Program-made: the position numbers and the translations under genes
Notes under the pieces: generated by a model
What the model saw: only the letters and a program-made list of their open reading frames with translations
Databases searched by the model: none
Told to the model about the DNA's origin: nothing
Assembly (NCBI GenBank): GCA_044870245.1
Contig: JBIOYR010000109.1
Span: 18,224 to 82,223, forward strand
From: DATAFF01 sp044870245
Lineage (GTDB): Bacteria; Pseudomonadota; Alphaproteobacteria; Rhizobiales; Aestuariivirgaceae
Length of the DNA stretch: 64,000 nt
Direction of reading: 5' to 3'
Shown: positions 18,135 to 26,559 of the stretch, one piece after another
How the letters are laid out: the number at the start of each line of letters is the position of its first letter
Position numbering within the stretch: the first letter of the stretch is position 1

Positions 18135-19459
18135 TGCGGCCGCCCCGTGGTGAGCTCGGCGCCGAGGCGCTGCATGAATTGCCGAAAATCGGGAAAGCTG
18201 GTGGCGATCATGGCAGCGTCGTCGACCGCGACCGGCTCTTCGGCCGCGAGTCCCATGACCAGGAAGGACATGGCGATGCGGTGATCCATGAAGGTCGAGA
18301 CCACGCCGCCGCCGGGGACCCGGCCGCCATCGATCTCGATCCAGTCGTCACCGCTGCGGCAGACGACGCCATTGGCCTTCAGGCCGCCGACGATCGCGGC
18401 GAGACGGTCGCTCTCCTTCACCCTGAGCTCGTGAAGCCCTGCCATGCGGGTGGTACCGTCGGCAAAACTCGCGGCAACGGCGAGGATGGGGAACTCATCG
18501 ATCATCGAGGGGGCGCGGGCGGCGGGAACCTGGACGCCGCGGAGCTTGGCGCTGCGCACCCGGATGTCGCCGAGGAGCTCGCCGCCCGACTCGCGCCGGT
18601 TATCGATCGAGAGGTCGGCGCCCATCTCCTGGAGCGTCTCGATGAGTCCGGTGCGAGTGGGGTTGAGCAGGATGCCGTCGAGCACGATCTCCGAATCGCC
18701 GGTGACCAGGGCGGCGACCATCGGGAAGGCAGCCGAGCTCGGATCGCCCGGCACCGCCAGCGCGGTGGCGCGAAGCTCGCGCTCGCCGGTCACGGCGATG
18801 TGGCGGCGCCCTTCCTTCTCAGCCACATCGATCGACGCGCCGAAACCTTTCAGCATGCGCTCGGTATGGTCGCGGGTGGCGACCGGCTCGATAACCGTGG
18901 TGGTGCCTGGCGCATTCAGTCCGGCAAGCAGCACCGCCGACTTGACCTGGGCCGAGGCCACCGGCAGCTCGTAGACGATCGGCACGGGGTCGCGGGCGCC
19001 GGTCAGGGTCAGGGGAAGGCGGCCGCCATCGGCACTGTCGAAGCGGGCACCCATGCGTTCGAGCGGGGCGATGATGCGCCCCATCGGCCGTTTGCGCAGG
19101 GAGGCGTCGCCGGTGAGGCGGGCGCGGATCGGCGAGGTGGCGATGAGGCCGGCGGCGAGCCTGGCGCCGGTGCCGGAATTGCCGAAATCGATCGGGTTGT
19201 CGGGCGAGCGGAACCCGCCGGTGCCGACGCCATGGATGTGCCAGCTGCCGTCGCGCCAGCGCTCGACCTGGGCGCCAAGGGCGGCCATGGCGCGAGCGGT
19301 GTTGATGACATCCCCGGCCTCGAGCAGGCCGGAGATGGTGGTCTCGCCGACGGCGAGCGCCCCAAGCATCAAGGCGCGGTGGGAGATCGACTTGTCGCCG
19401 GGAACCTCGGCGTGGCCTTGGAGGCGGGGCGACGGGCAGGCGGCGAGCGGTTCTGGCAT
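18131..19459 (-). CDS. aroA: 3-phosphoshikimate 1-carboxyvinyltransferase (EPSP synthase), class II-like
   Basis: This enzyme condenses shikimate-3-phosphate with PEP in aromatic amino acid synthesis. The 442-residue protein is close in wording to the class II enzyme of Agrobacterium CP4: VPGDKSISHRALM (18-30), RPMGRI, SAQVKSAVLLAGLN, VIEP and RDHTE are all shared, as is the ending DDAAMIATSFP. One position differs: the loop is GNSGTGAR (93-100) with Gly96, where CP4 has Ala100, the residue tied to its glyphosate insensitivity. It heads the minus-strand run; its promoter lies in the 175 bp before the divergent FYDLN gene. Confidence 0.95.
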   Translation of the reverse strand: MPEPLAACPSPRLQGHAEVPGDKSISHRALMLGALAVGETTISGLLEAGDVINTARAMAALGAQVERWRDGSWHIHGVGTGGFRSPDNPIDFGNSGTGARLAAGLIATSPIRARLTGDASLRKRPMGRIIAPLERMGARFDSADGGRLPLTLTGARDPVPIVYELPVASAQVKSAVLLAGLNAPGTTTVIEPVATRDHTERMLKGFGASIDVAEKEGRRHIAVTGERELRATALAVPGDPSSAAFPMVAALVTGDSEIVLDGILLNPTRTGLIETLQEMGADLSIDNRRESGGELLGDIRVRSAKLRGVQVPAARAPSMIDEFPILAVAASFADGTTRMAGLHELRVKESDRLAAIVGGLKANGVVCRSGDDWIEIDGGRVPGGGVVSTFMDHRIAMSFLVMGLAAEEPVAVDDAAMIATSFPDFRQFMQRLGAELTTGRPQ

Positions 19460-19634
19460 TTTCGAGCTGGCGGACGGTTACGGGGCGTTCGATTCGGCGC
19501 AAGGTCCTAACACAGCTCGCTCAACCGTGCCATCCATGCTCCAGGAGGTCTCTTTTGGGTTTTGACAGCGCCGCTGCGACATGGCATGGGAGGCGCCATT
19601 TCACCGATTAACTCGCGAAAAGGTTGAGGCAACC

Positions 19635-20030
19635 GTGGTCAGTGCGGAACTCGGAACGAAGCGAACCTGCCCCAGTTGCGGGACTCGGTTCTATGATCTG
19701 TTGAAGAACCCGATCATATGCCCCAATTGCGGCGTCAGCTTCATCGCCGAGGCGCTGCTGCCGTCGAAGGGCGAGCACGCCGTGCCGGCACCCAAGATCC
19801 GTGAACGAGAACCGGTCGTTTCCGAAGTCGAGCCGGACGATGTCGAGCTCGTCAGCCTCGAGGATGTCGAGGAGGGCGGCGACGAAGCGGCCGATATCGA
19901 GGACGTCGACATGGGCGAGGATGCCGCTCCGATCGAGGAGGACGACACTTTCCTCGAGGAAGAGGAGGAGGAAGGCAATGTGTCGGGCATTCTCGGCGGC
20001 GGCAAGGGGGGCGATGAGGAGGATACATGA
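19635..20030 (+). CDS. TIGR02300 (FYDLN acid) zinc-ribbon protein
   Basis: Alphaproteobacterial protein of unknown function, here 131 residues from GTG 19635. A compact N-terminal zinc ribbon has CPSC at 12-15 and CPNC at 29-32 bracketing the name-giving FYDL (19-22), followed by a strongly acidic low-complexity tail rich in Asp and Glu. I prefer the GTG start because GAGG lies five bases upstream and the ribbon then begins at the usual place; the ATG at 19581 would add 18 residues with no family match. tRNA-Ala follows 84 bp downstream. Confidence 0.85.
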   Translation: MVSAELGTKRTCPSCGTRFYDLLKNPIICPNCGVSFIAEALLPSKGEHAVPAPKIREREPVVSEVEPDDVELVSLEDVEEGGDEAADIEDVDMGEDAAPIEEDDTFLEEEEEEGNVSGILGGGKGGDEEDT

Positions 20031-20114
20031 ACGGGCCTGGCAGCCCGGACTGCCGCCAGGTTTTGCTTGATCGACAAGGGTGCGGGGGCTTAATGTCCCG
20101 CGCCTTGCCGGCAA

Positions 20115-20190
<76 letters not shown>

Positions 20191-20259
20191 AAATTTCCAA
20201 TCGGTTGATCCTCTCGCGCCCGGTTCGGACTCTCGCCTTGGCCACCAGCTAGCAACCGC

Positions 20260-20288
20260 TGGGTTCCAATCCCAAGCCGCTCCGACAA
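20260..20288 (+). other. tRNA T-arm-like sequence, possible tRNA remnant
   Basis: The stretch TGGGTTCCAATCCCA resembles a T-stem/loop, and the following GCCGCTCC-GACA resembles an acceptor 3' strand ending in a degenerate CCA. No matching 5' half is visible upstream. It lies 70 bp after the intact tRNA-Ala and may be a scar of an integration or recombination event, or chance. Confidence 0.25.
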
Positions 20289-20361
20289 TGGCATGGCGCA
20301 ACGCGCCATTCCGGCGCTGCTCGTTGATGCTTTCATCACTGAAAGGCCCTATCGTCTTCTC

Positions 20362-20769
20362 ATGAAGATCAAGATTGCCGATTGGGAGATCGAAGAACGA
20401 TTTGTGCGATCGTCCGGCCCAGGTGGACAAAACGTCAACAAGGTGGCGACTGCAGTGGAACTGCGCTTTGACGTGGCGCAGTCATCAAGCCTCTCAGATG
20501 TAATGCGTGTTCGGTTGGCGAAGCTCGCTGGCCGGCGCCTGACGCGTGATGGCGTACTTGTCATTCGGGCCGACCGCTTTCGGACGCAGGAACTGAATCG
20601 CCAGGATGCTCGCGCTCGACTCCAGGCATTGGTCGAAAGGGCAGCACTCCCGCAGCGGCCGCGCGTGAAGACCCGTCCCACGAAGGCCAGCAAGGAGCGC
20701 CGGCTACAGGCAAAGACGCATCGCGGCACCATCAAACGCACCCGCCGCATCCGTCTGGCGCTCGACTGA
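20362..20769 (+). CDS. arfB: peptidyl-tRNA hydrolase ArfB (ribosome rescue)
   Basis: This protein releases peptides from ribosomes stalled on mRNAs without a stop codon. The 135-residue protein has the catalytic GGQ at 21-23 inside SSGPGGQNVNKV and a lysine/arginine-rich C-terminal tail that enters the empty mRNA channel in the known family. It has a single domain, unlike RF1/RF2. ATG 20362 matches the family start; the frame open from 20293 adds 23 unmatched residues. An imperfect hairpin (20786-20818) follows the stop. Confidence 0.92.
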   Translation: MKIKIADWEIEERFVRSSGPGGQNVNKVATAVELRFDVAQSSSLSDVMRVRLAKLAGRRLTRDGVLVIRADRFRTQELNRQDARARLQALVERAALPQRPRVKTRPTKASKERRLQAKTHRGTIKRTRRIRLALD

Positions 20770-21111
20770 GCCGAAACTGCTAGTAGGGGACACTGGCATT
20801 TTGCATTTGCCGTGCCCCCGCATCCACCGGGCCGCCCGAGCTTTCCCTTGAGCTACTGGATGGCGATCACTTCAAGTGGCAAGCTGTCGTTTTACCATTG
20901 TGCATTCCAAAACATTTTCGGCTGAGGTCATTGAATCGAGGCGGACGTAGACCTCGTAATGTACAAAATACCACTACTTGGACCCCCTATCCTATCTGGG
21001 GGTGGGTAGCTCTCCCGGTCCGGTGGGAAAGGCTCTACCGCGGGATCGAGGTGCTGATGATCGTTACGGTGCCCTTCCTAGGAACCCTTGCCGACTCGAT
21101 CGAGGTCTCTG
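20770..21111. other. intergenic region after arfB and the cco cluster
   Basis: No convincing gene in these 342 bp between the convergent arfB and the small membrane protein gene. Two structures are visible. One is an imperfect hairpin at 20786-20818 (GGGGACACTGGCA against TTGCCGTGCCCC) just after arfB, without a T-run, a possible arfB transcript end. The other is the C/G-tract inverted repeat at 20982-21003. Short plus-strand frames here have no recognisable family. Confidence 0.5.
20982..21003. promoter_or_regulatory. C-tract/G-tract inverted repeat (operator-like)
   Basis: ACCCCC and GGGGGT form a perfect 6-bp inverted repeat around a 10-nt A/T-rich centre (TATCCTATCT). The pattern recalls operators of CsoR/RcnR-type metal sensors, but no such regulator or efflux gene is next to it. 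It could equally be a GC hairpin at the 3' end of the cco transcript, though no T-tract follows on either strand. Confidence 0.25.
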
Positions 21112-21300
21112 CTATGTCAATTTGAACAGGACGGTTAACAAGGTGATCAACAGGGCGAGCATGCCCGGCAGAATGACCGCGACTCCAGCAGCCAGGGCGA
21201 GTGCTGCCACCCAGTCGAAGGGCCTGTCACCGCGGCTTGCCACTGAACGTTCCATGGGTCCCTGCGTGTCGGTCGTTTCGGTTATCGGATCGGTCATCAT
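21112..21300 (-). CDS. small single-pass membrane protein at the end of the cco cluster
   Basis: The 62-residue protein has a polar N-terminus followed by a long hydrophobic segment (about 31-60, WVAALALAAGVAVILPGMLA). Family unknown to me. ATG 21300 is preceded by GGTGGAG at five bases; a GTG at 21306 is an alternative. The gene overlaps the 3' part of ccoS by over 70 bp in another frame, which implies that the ccoS tail is poorly constrained, as is usual for that protein. Confidence 0.55.
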   Translation of the reverse strand: MMTDPITETTDTQGPMERSVASRGDRPFDWVAALALAAGVAVILPGMLALLITLLTVLFKLT

Positions 21301-21478
21301 GGCCACTCCACCTGCTGCGACCGTTCAGCGGGGTCTCTGCCGCGTCATCCAGGAGTACCCGCTCTGCGGCTCCATCCAGGTCCTCATACTGTCCGCTCCG
21401 CATCGACCAAAGGAATGCGAACAGGCCGATGATGCCCATTCCAAGCGCTATGGGTAGCAACCAAACCAAGTAGCTCAT
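21227..21478 (-). CDS. ccoS: cbb3-type oxidase assembly protein CcoS
   Basis: Small membrane protein needed for putting cofactors into cbb3 oxidase. The 83-residue product starts MSYLVWLLPIALG, has one membrane span (about 4-24) and the CcoS hallmark WSMRSGQYEDLDGAA. The remaining 35 residues are polar and lack similarity. Its start overlaps the ccoI stop (ATGA), the usual ccoI-ccoS order. Confidence 0.88.
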   Translation of the reverse strand: MSYLVWLLPIALGMGIIGLFAFLWSMRSGQYEDLDGAAERVLLDDAAETPLNGRSRWSGHDDRSDNRNDRHAGTHGTFSGKPR

Positions 21479-23727
21479 GGCGCCTCCGCAAGACGCCAGC
21501 GGGACTTCGACGAGGGATTCCGCGTTTCGGCCTTGGTTTGCAGCAGACGCAACGCATTTCCGACGACGAGGATCGATGAGGTCGACATGGCAACGGCTGC
21601 GATCAGCGGCGTGACCAAGCCGGCGATGGCAACCGGGACGAACAATAGGTTATACGCCACGGCAAGCGCGAAATTCTGTTTTACGAGCCGGGCCGCCATC
21701 CGGGCAACTTCCATGGCCCGGGGAACGGCTTCGAGGGTGGTGCCCAGAAACACGAGGTCGGCCGCGTTGCGATCGAGATCAGCTGCGGTGGACGGCGCCA
21801 TCGAAACATGCGCAACACCAAGTGCCGGAGCATCGTTGAGCCCGTCACCGACCATCAGAACGCGACAGCCTGATGCCTTCAACTCCTCGATGCGCCCAAA
21901 CTTGGCTTCCGGCAGCACGCCGTGCCGACTTTCGTCGATCCCGAGCGCCGCGCAAACCCTGGCGACTTCCTCGGAGCGGTCGCCGGAGAGCCCTTCCGTT
22001 GACAATCCCATGCGATGCAATTGCCCTACCGCCGTTGCCGCACCGGGACGGATCTGGTCCGCGACAGAGAACCAACCGGCCGGCCTGCCGTTCTTCGATA
22101 GCCAAACGGCAGCTTGGTGATCGGTGGAATCCTCTGCAGAAGCCCAGTCGCCTCTGCCGAGCCGGTAGACAACGCCGTCGATCGTACCCTCGACGCCGGC
22201 CCCGGGCACCTCGCGCATAAGCGTGACCACCGGGAGAACGGTTCCAGAACCGAGCGCGGCCACTGCACGCGAGACGGGATGCCGAGAGCAGGCGGCAAGG
22301 GCTGCGGCGGCAACGAGGTCGTCTCTGGAAACCTCATGCTGGATTACGCGGGTTTCTCCGACAGTCAGAGTTCCGGTCTTGTCAAAGACCACCTTGTCGA
22401 CCTGTGCGAGGCGCTCGAGCGCGCTGCCGTCCTTCAGCGTGATCCCCAAATCAAACAGCCGCCGTGCGGCGACCACGTGGACCATTGGCACCGCAAGCCC
22501 CAACGCACAGGGGCACGTGATGATGAGGACGGAAATCGCAACTGTGAGGGAGCTATGCAAGTCGCCTGTCAATAAGAGCCAGGCGATGCACGTTGCCAAT
22601 GCGAGCAGATGGATCACCGGCGAATAGAGAGATGCCGCACGGTCGGCCATGCGGCGGTAGCGGCCCCGGCCTTGCTCGGCCGCTTCCATCAGTCTGACCA
22701 TGTCGGCCAAAAAGGAGTCCGTCGCACATTTCTTGGCGTGGATGGTGAGCGCACCGTCGATGATCAAGGCACCCGAAAGCACCGCGACGCCGGGCTCCAC
22801 GCATTCCGGCGCAGATTCGCCGCTTACGATCGAAACGTCCAGCATGCTTCTTCCGGACACGATCGTTCCGTCTACGGGTATCCGATCGCCCGGGAGTACC
22901 GCGATCAGATCGCCAGGTCTTATCTCCGAGAGCCGACGGAATTCTCGGATTCCGTCCATGCGAACCACCGTGGCTCCCCGAGGCATCATTCGGGCGAGGC
23001 CCGTGACCGCACTCCGCGCCTTCTGCCTCATCGCCTGGTCCAGTGTGCGCCCTGCAAGAAGGAAGAAGATCAACGATGTTGCGGCATCGAAATAGGCGTA
23101 GGTCCCGCCTGCAAGCGTGTCATAGATACTGAGACCCAGGGTGAGCAGAATTCCTACGGAGATCGGAAGATCCATGTTGGCCCTGCCCTTCAGTGCCGAA
23201 CTCCATGCCGAAACGAAAAAGATCCGACCGGAATAGATGACGACAGGCACGGCAAGCAGAGCCGAGACCAGGTGAAATGCGTGTCGGGTCGCCTGATCAG
23301 CGCCGGACCACACCGAGACCGACAAGAGCATGGTGTTCATGGCGGCGAAACCCGCCACGGCCGTTGCCCGAAGCAACCGCGACAGCTCGGGGTCGCGTGC
23401 GCCATCGTCCGCCTCGGTGAGAAAGGCGTCGTAGCCGATCGACTTCAGAGCTTCGATCATCGGAGGAGGCTGGCGCCTGGTCGTCCATCTCACGGCGACC
23501 CGACGGGTGGTCAGGTTCAGCCGGGCGCCCACCACACCATCAAGGCCCTGCAGAGTGCGCTCGACAGCGGAGATGCAAGCGCCGCAGTGGGCCTGGGGAA
23601 CAGAGAGGTCGGTCTGGAACACGCCATTTCCCAGATCACGGCTCGCCAACGAGATCTCGGCTGCCGGGATGGCATGATCCCATTCCGATGGCGACAGGGC
23701 TTCGCCCTTTCGGGCACAGCAGCTCAT
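21475..23727 (-). CDS. ccoI: copper-translocating P1B-type ATPase CcoI
   Basis: This pump moves copper toward the cbb3 oxidase CuB centre. From ATG 23727 (overlapping the DUF2189 stop) it has 750 residues; the frame stays open to 24426 without homology. The N-terminal MSCC is followed by a heavy-metal-associated domain with AHCGACIS (Cys48, Cys51). Then come the membrane CPC motif (ITCPCALGLAVPM), the phosphorylation site DKTGTLT and the hinge GDGLNDAPALG. The intact motifs indicate an active pump. No ccoG or ccoH lies in the cluster. Confidence 0.93.
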   Translation of the reverse strand: MSCCARKGEALSPSEWDHAIPAAEISLASRDLGNGVFQTDLSVPQAHCGACISAVERTLQGLDGVVGARLNLTTRRVAVRWTTRRQPPPMIEALKSIGYDAFLTEADDGARDPELSRLLRATAVAGFAAMNTMLLSVSVWSGADQATRHAFHLVSALLAVPVVIYSGRIFFVSAWSSALKGRANMDLPISVGILLTLGLSIYDTLAGGTYAYFDAATSLIFFLLAGRTLDQAMRQKARSAVTGLARMMPRGATVVRMDGIREFRRLSEIRPGDLIAVLPGDRIPVDGTIVSGRSMLDVSIVSGESAPECVEPGVAVLSGALIIDGALTIHAKKCATDSFLADMVRLMEAAEQGRGRYRRMADRAASLYSPVIHLLALATCIAWLLLTGDLHSSLTVAISVLIITCPCALGLAVPMVHVVAARRLFDLGITLKDGSALERLAQVDKVVFDKTGTLTVGETRVIQHEVSRDDLVAAAALAACSRHPVSRAVAALGSGTVLPVVTLMREVPGAGVEGTIDGVVYRLGRGDWASAEDSTDHQAAVWLSKNGRPAGWFSVADQIRPGAATAVGQLHRMGLSTEGLSGDRSEEVARVCAALGIDESRHGVLPEAKFGRIEELKASGCRVLMVGDGLNDAPALGVAHVSMAPSTAADLDRNAADLVFLGTTLEAVPRAMEVARMAARLVKQNFALAVAYNLLFVPVAIAGLVTPLIAAVAMSTSSILVVGNALRLLQTKAETRNPSSKSRWRLAEAP

Positions 23728-24548
23728 TCCCAGATCTCCCTCGGAGCCACTGCTCTGTAGGCGTGCCAAGTGGCATGGCCAAGGAGCGGAAAGATGATGA
23801 TCATCCCTGCCAGGCCAGTGAGCACGCAAGCCGCGAACAGCAGGAGCACCATCGCGCCCCATGCCAGCGTCGGCCCAAGGTTGTTCCAGACCAGCTGCAT
23901 GCTCATGCCCATAGCAGTGAGCGCGTCGACGGGCCGATCGAGAAGCATCGGCACGGCGAAGACGCTTATCGCGAACGCAAAAGCCGCAAACACGCCTCCG
24001 ATCGCGGTTCCCACGATAAGCATTGCCCATCCGACCGCCGTTCCGAAGAGCATGCCGACGATGTGGTCCAGCCCAGGGAACGCCGTGACTCCGAAGAAGA
24101 GCGCATAAAGAAGCACCGCGGCGCGGGTCCATAGGACCATGAGAAGGCAAAGCAGCAGGCCTGCAAAGAACACCTGCGCTCCGGCGCGCGGTCGCACGAG
24201 AAGCATCGACCCGAGACTTATTCGTTTTCCTTCCTCGATCGCCCGGCTCTTGTCGTAAAGGCCGATCGCCAAAAATGGAGCGACGATCATGAACCCGGCG
24301 AGCGCTGGAAACAGGATGTAATCGCGTCCGAACGCGACGAGCGTCCATACGAATGCGATCGACAGGACGAACATGATGATTCCGTAAGCCAGACTGGGCC
24401 CGGGCTGAATCCAGAAATCCCGCCACCCCGCCTCGAGCCAGCGGAGTCCTTCGAGTAATGGCAAGTGGCGCTGCAGCCTGGGATCACGCGTTTCACCAAT
24501 GCCCGAGGTCTCGCTCAGGAGCCCATACGGCCTTTCGGACTCGCCCAT
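23724..24548 (-). CDS. DUF2189 integral membrane protein
   Basis: The 274-residue polytopic membrane protein has about six hydrophobic segments, beginning after an amphipathic N-terminus with RWLEAGWRDFWIQPGPSLAYG, a DUF2189-like opening. Function unknown; such genes recur beside haem-copper oxidase genes in alphaproteobacteria, which suggests a part in oxidase assembly. ATG 24548 has a strong GGAGG six bases upstream. It sits between the ccoP-linked small protein and ccoI with a four-base overlap to ccoI. Confidence 0.8.
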   Translation of the reverse strand: MGESERPYGLLSETSGIGETRDPRLQRHLPLLEGLRWLEAGWRDFWIQPGPSLAYGIIMFVLSIAFVWTLVAFGRDYILFPALAGFMIVAPFLAIGLYDKSRAIEEGKRISLGSMLLVRPRAGAQVFFAGLLLCLLMVLWTRAAVLLYALFFGVTAFPGLDHIVGMLFGTAVGWAMLIVGTAIGGVFAAFAFAISVFAVPMLLDRPVDALTAMGMSMQLVWNNLGPTLAWGAMVLLLFAACVLTGLAGMIIIFPLLGHATWHAYRAVAPREIWE

Positions 24549-24558
24549 TTCGCCTCCT

Positions 24559-24750
24559 TCAGCATACGGATTTGGCGGCGCGGTAGCCTTGACCTTCGCC
24601 GGACGCCTTCCATTTCTCGACGCAGTCCGGCTGCGATCGGACCGCGACATAGAGGAGGTGCGCATTGGCACCAACCACCAGGAGAAGTCCTGCGGAGACG
24701 AAGAGCCACGCGAGCCACGATCTGTATCTCACTCTGATGGTTGCGGTCAT
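24559..24750 (-). CDS. small membrane protein following ccoP
   Basis: The 63-residue protein has one membrane segment (about 12-36, WLAWLFVSAGLLLVVGANAH) and a C-terminal part with two cysteines (Cys43 in QPDCVEKW and the last residue). I recall similar small proteins at this place in rhizobial cco clusters, but no function is known to me. It overlaps the ccoP stop by four bases, so it is co-translated with the oxidase subunits. Confidence 0.65.
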   Translation of the reverse strand: MTATIRVRYRSWLAWLFVSAGLLLVVGANAHLLYVAVRSQPDCVEKWKASGEGQGYRAAKSVC

Positions 24751-25628
24751 GGCTGCTCAGTCCCCAAGTCGTGGACGTAGAGTGCGAGTATCCTGATCTC
24801 TGCTGGCGTCAACCTCTGTTCCCAGGTGGGCATATGGCCCTGTCGTCCGCCATGAACGGAGGCGATGATGGTGTCCAGGTCTCCACCATAGAGCCAGCGA
24901 GCATCCGTAAGGTTCGGCGCGCCCACGTCAGGATTTCCTTGCGCATTCTCGCCATGGCATGCCGCGCAAGTGGTCAGAAAGACCTCCCGTCCCGCTTCGA
25001 TGCGCTTGACGTTTTCTGGCGTCGAGTAGGCTGAATGAGTGAGCGAGTAGACATAGGCGGCCACGTTCTTCACTTGGTCCTGATCGAGCATCTTTTCGCG
25101 CCCGAAGGCGGGCATCTCGCCGACTCGGCTTTCCTGGTGGCGGGTATTGATGCCAACGCGCAGCGTCTGCTCGACGCGTGCAGGACCACCACCCCAGAGC
25201 CAGTCGTCATCGGTGAGGTCAGGGTAATTCGCACGACCCTTGCCGTCCCGTCCATGGCAGGCCGCGCAATTGTCGCCGAAGAGCTGACGCCCCGTGCTTC
25301 GCACGATCTGCATGAGTGCTTCATCGGCCAGGATCGTGTCATAGCTCTCAGTAGCAATGCGGCTCATCCAGTTGGACCGTTGGCGCTGGCCCTCGGCGAG
25401 ACGCGTCGCGGCCGATGTCTGTTGGTCGATGCCAAGAAGACCTCTGGTGTAGGTCGTCCCGAGCGGCCAAGCGGGAACGAGAAACCACAAGACGATCGCC
25501 CAGATGTGGGTAATGATCAGGAACATGAGGACGCCGCGCGGAACCGGTGTGTCCAGTTCCTTGATGCCGTTCCACTCGTGCCCCGTGGTTTCGCGACCGC
25601 TTACAGGATCCCGTTCCGTCACTTCCAT
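24747..25628 (-). CDS. ccoP: cbb3 oxidase subunit III, dihaem cytochrome c CcoP
   Basis: This subunit carries electrons from cytochrome c to the catalytic subunit. The 293-residue protein has an N-terminal membrane span (about 33-53) and two periplasmic c-type haem domains with CAACH at 121-125 and 221-225, each with a downstream methionine ligand candidate (GEMPAFG; GHMPTW). Length and layout are standard for CcoP. The start overlaps the end of ccoQ by 10 bp. Confidence 0.95.
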   Translation of the reverse strand: MEVTERDPVSGRETTGHEWNGIKELDTPVPRGVLMFLIITHIWAIVLWFLVPAWPLGTTYTRGLLGIDQQTSAATRLAEGQRQRSNWMSRIATESYDTILADEALMQIVRSTGRQLFGDNCAACHGRDGKGRANYPDLTDDDWLWGGGPARVEQTLRVGINTRHQESRVGEMPAFGREKMLDQDQVKNVAAYVYSLTHSAYSTPENVKRIEAGREVFLTTCAACHGENAQGNPDVGAPNLTDARWLYGGDLDTIIASVHGGRQGHMPTWEQRLTPAEIRILALYVHDLGTEQP

Positions 25629-25789
25629 GGCTTGTCGTCCCGATCGAGGATGCTTTTCTTCGCCCTATCGAAACGCTTTCGGTTGGACGGCCAGAAAGTG
25701 TAGACCAGCACGCCCAAGGCGAGCGCGATCAGGTAGAACAGCCCCCAGCTTTTCGAGAATGCGACGACGGAATCATGGTCGAGGTCCAT
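25619..25789 (-). CDS. ccoQ: cbb3 oxidase subunit IV CcoQ
   Basis: The 56-residue protein was read directly from the ccoO-ccoP gap. It starts MDLDHDSVVAFSKSWGLFYL and has one membrane span (about 16-33, ending LVYTFWPSNRKRFDRA), with the aromatic-W-P-x-N-(R/K)-x-x-F ending typical of CcoQ. It lies 13 bp after the ccoO stop and overlaps ccoP by 10 bp. CcoQ stabilises the association of CcoP with the core complex in related bacteria. Confidence 0.9.
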   Translation of the reverse strand: MDLDHDSVVAFSKSWGLFYLIALALGVLVYTFWPSNRKRFDRAKKSILDRDDKPWK

Positions 25790-25802
25790 CCGGCGCCCTC
25801 CC

Positions 25803-26555
25803 TCAGCCCTTTGGCCCCGGCGTTTGCTCGGGAATAACGGTGTGCTTGTATGCAGCTTCCGTCAGCCGGCCAAGAACCTGCAGATAGGCAACCAGGGCGT
25901 CCATCTCGGTAACCTGTGTCGCGACGCCATCGAATGCGCTGATCTGGGTCTTCTCGCCGTAGCGCTGCTTGACGCCTGCGGTAAGGTCAGAGTCGGGCGT
26001 GGCCTGGCCGTAGGCGTCGCGTGCCGCGTTCTCGACCATCTCGTCCGTATAGGGAACGCCGAGGGCGCGCTGAGCCGCCAGGTGCAGGGGCAGTTCGTTC
26101 ATCTCGAGGGAGGTGCGGGCCAGCCACCGATAGGCAGGCATGTTCGACTCAGGGACGACGTCCCGAGGATTGGTCAAATGGGCAACATGCCAGAAGTCGG
26201 AATATTTGCCGCCGATGCGAGCGAGGTCTGGTCCTGTCCGTTTGGAACCCCAAAGCATCGGGCGGTCGTACTTGGATTCGACAGCCAACGAGTAAGGGCC
26301 ATAGCGTTCCACCTCGTCGCGAAGCGAGCGGATCATCTGGCTATGGCAGGCGTAGCACCCCTCGCGAACGTAGATGTTGCGCCCCGCGAGCTCCAACGGC
26401 GTATACAGCCGCATGTCAGGCGCGTCCTCGACCGTCCCGGCGATGGTGAAGAGCGGCGCGATCTCGACGATGCCGCCAACGCTCGCGGCTGCTATGATCG
26501 CGATCATGAAGCCGATCGCGGATCGTTCGAGCTTGCGGTGGAACAGCTCAGGCAT
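25803..26555 (-). CDS. ccoO: cbb3 oxidase subunit II, monohaem cytochrome c CcoO
   Basis: The 250-residue membrane-anchored monohaem cytochrome c has an N-terminal span at about 13-35, haem site CYACH at 67-71 (GCYACHSQMIR) and candidate Met ligand in SNMPAYRW. YVREGCYACHSQMIR and YSLAVESKYDRPMLWGSKRTGPDL are CcoO hallmarks. It starts four bases after the ccoN stop. Confidence 0.95.
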   Translation of the reverse strand: MPELFHRKLERSAIGFMIAIIAAASVGGIVEIAPLFTIAGTVEDAPDMRLYTPLELAGRNIYVREGCYACHSQMIRSLRDEVERYGPYSLAVESKYDRPMLWGSKRTGPDLARIGGKYSDFWHVAHLTNPRDVVPESNMPAYRWLARTSLEMNELPLHLAAQRALGVPYTDEMVENAARDAYGQATPDSDLTAGVKQRYGEKTQISAFDGVATQVTEMDALVAYLQVLGRLTEAAYKHTVIPEQTPGPKG

Positions 26556-26559
26556 CTCG

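Noticed and set aside
15408..18284. 958-codon plus-strand open frame across rpsA and cmk
   Set aside because: Antisense shadow of rpsA/cmk. The high G+C third-codon bias of the real genes leaves stops rare on the opposite strand; no binding site or recognisable domain.
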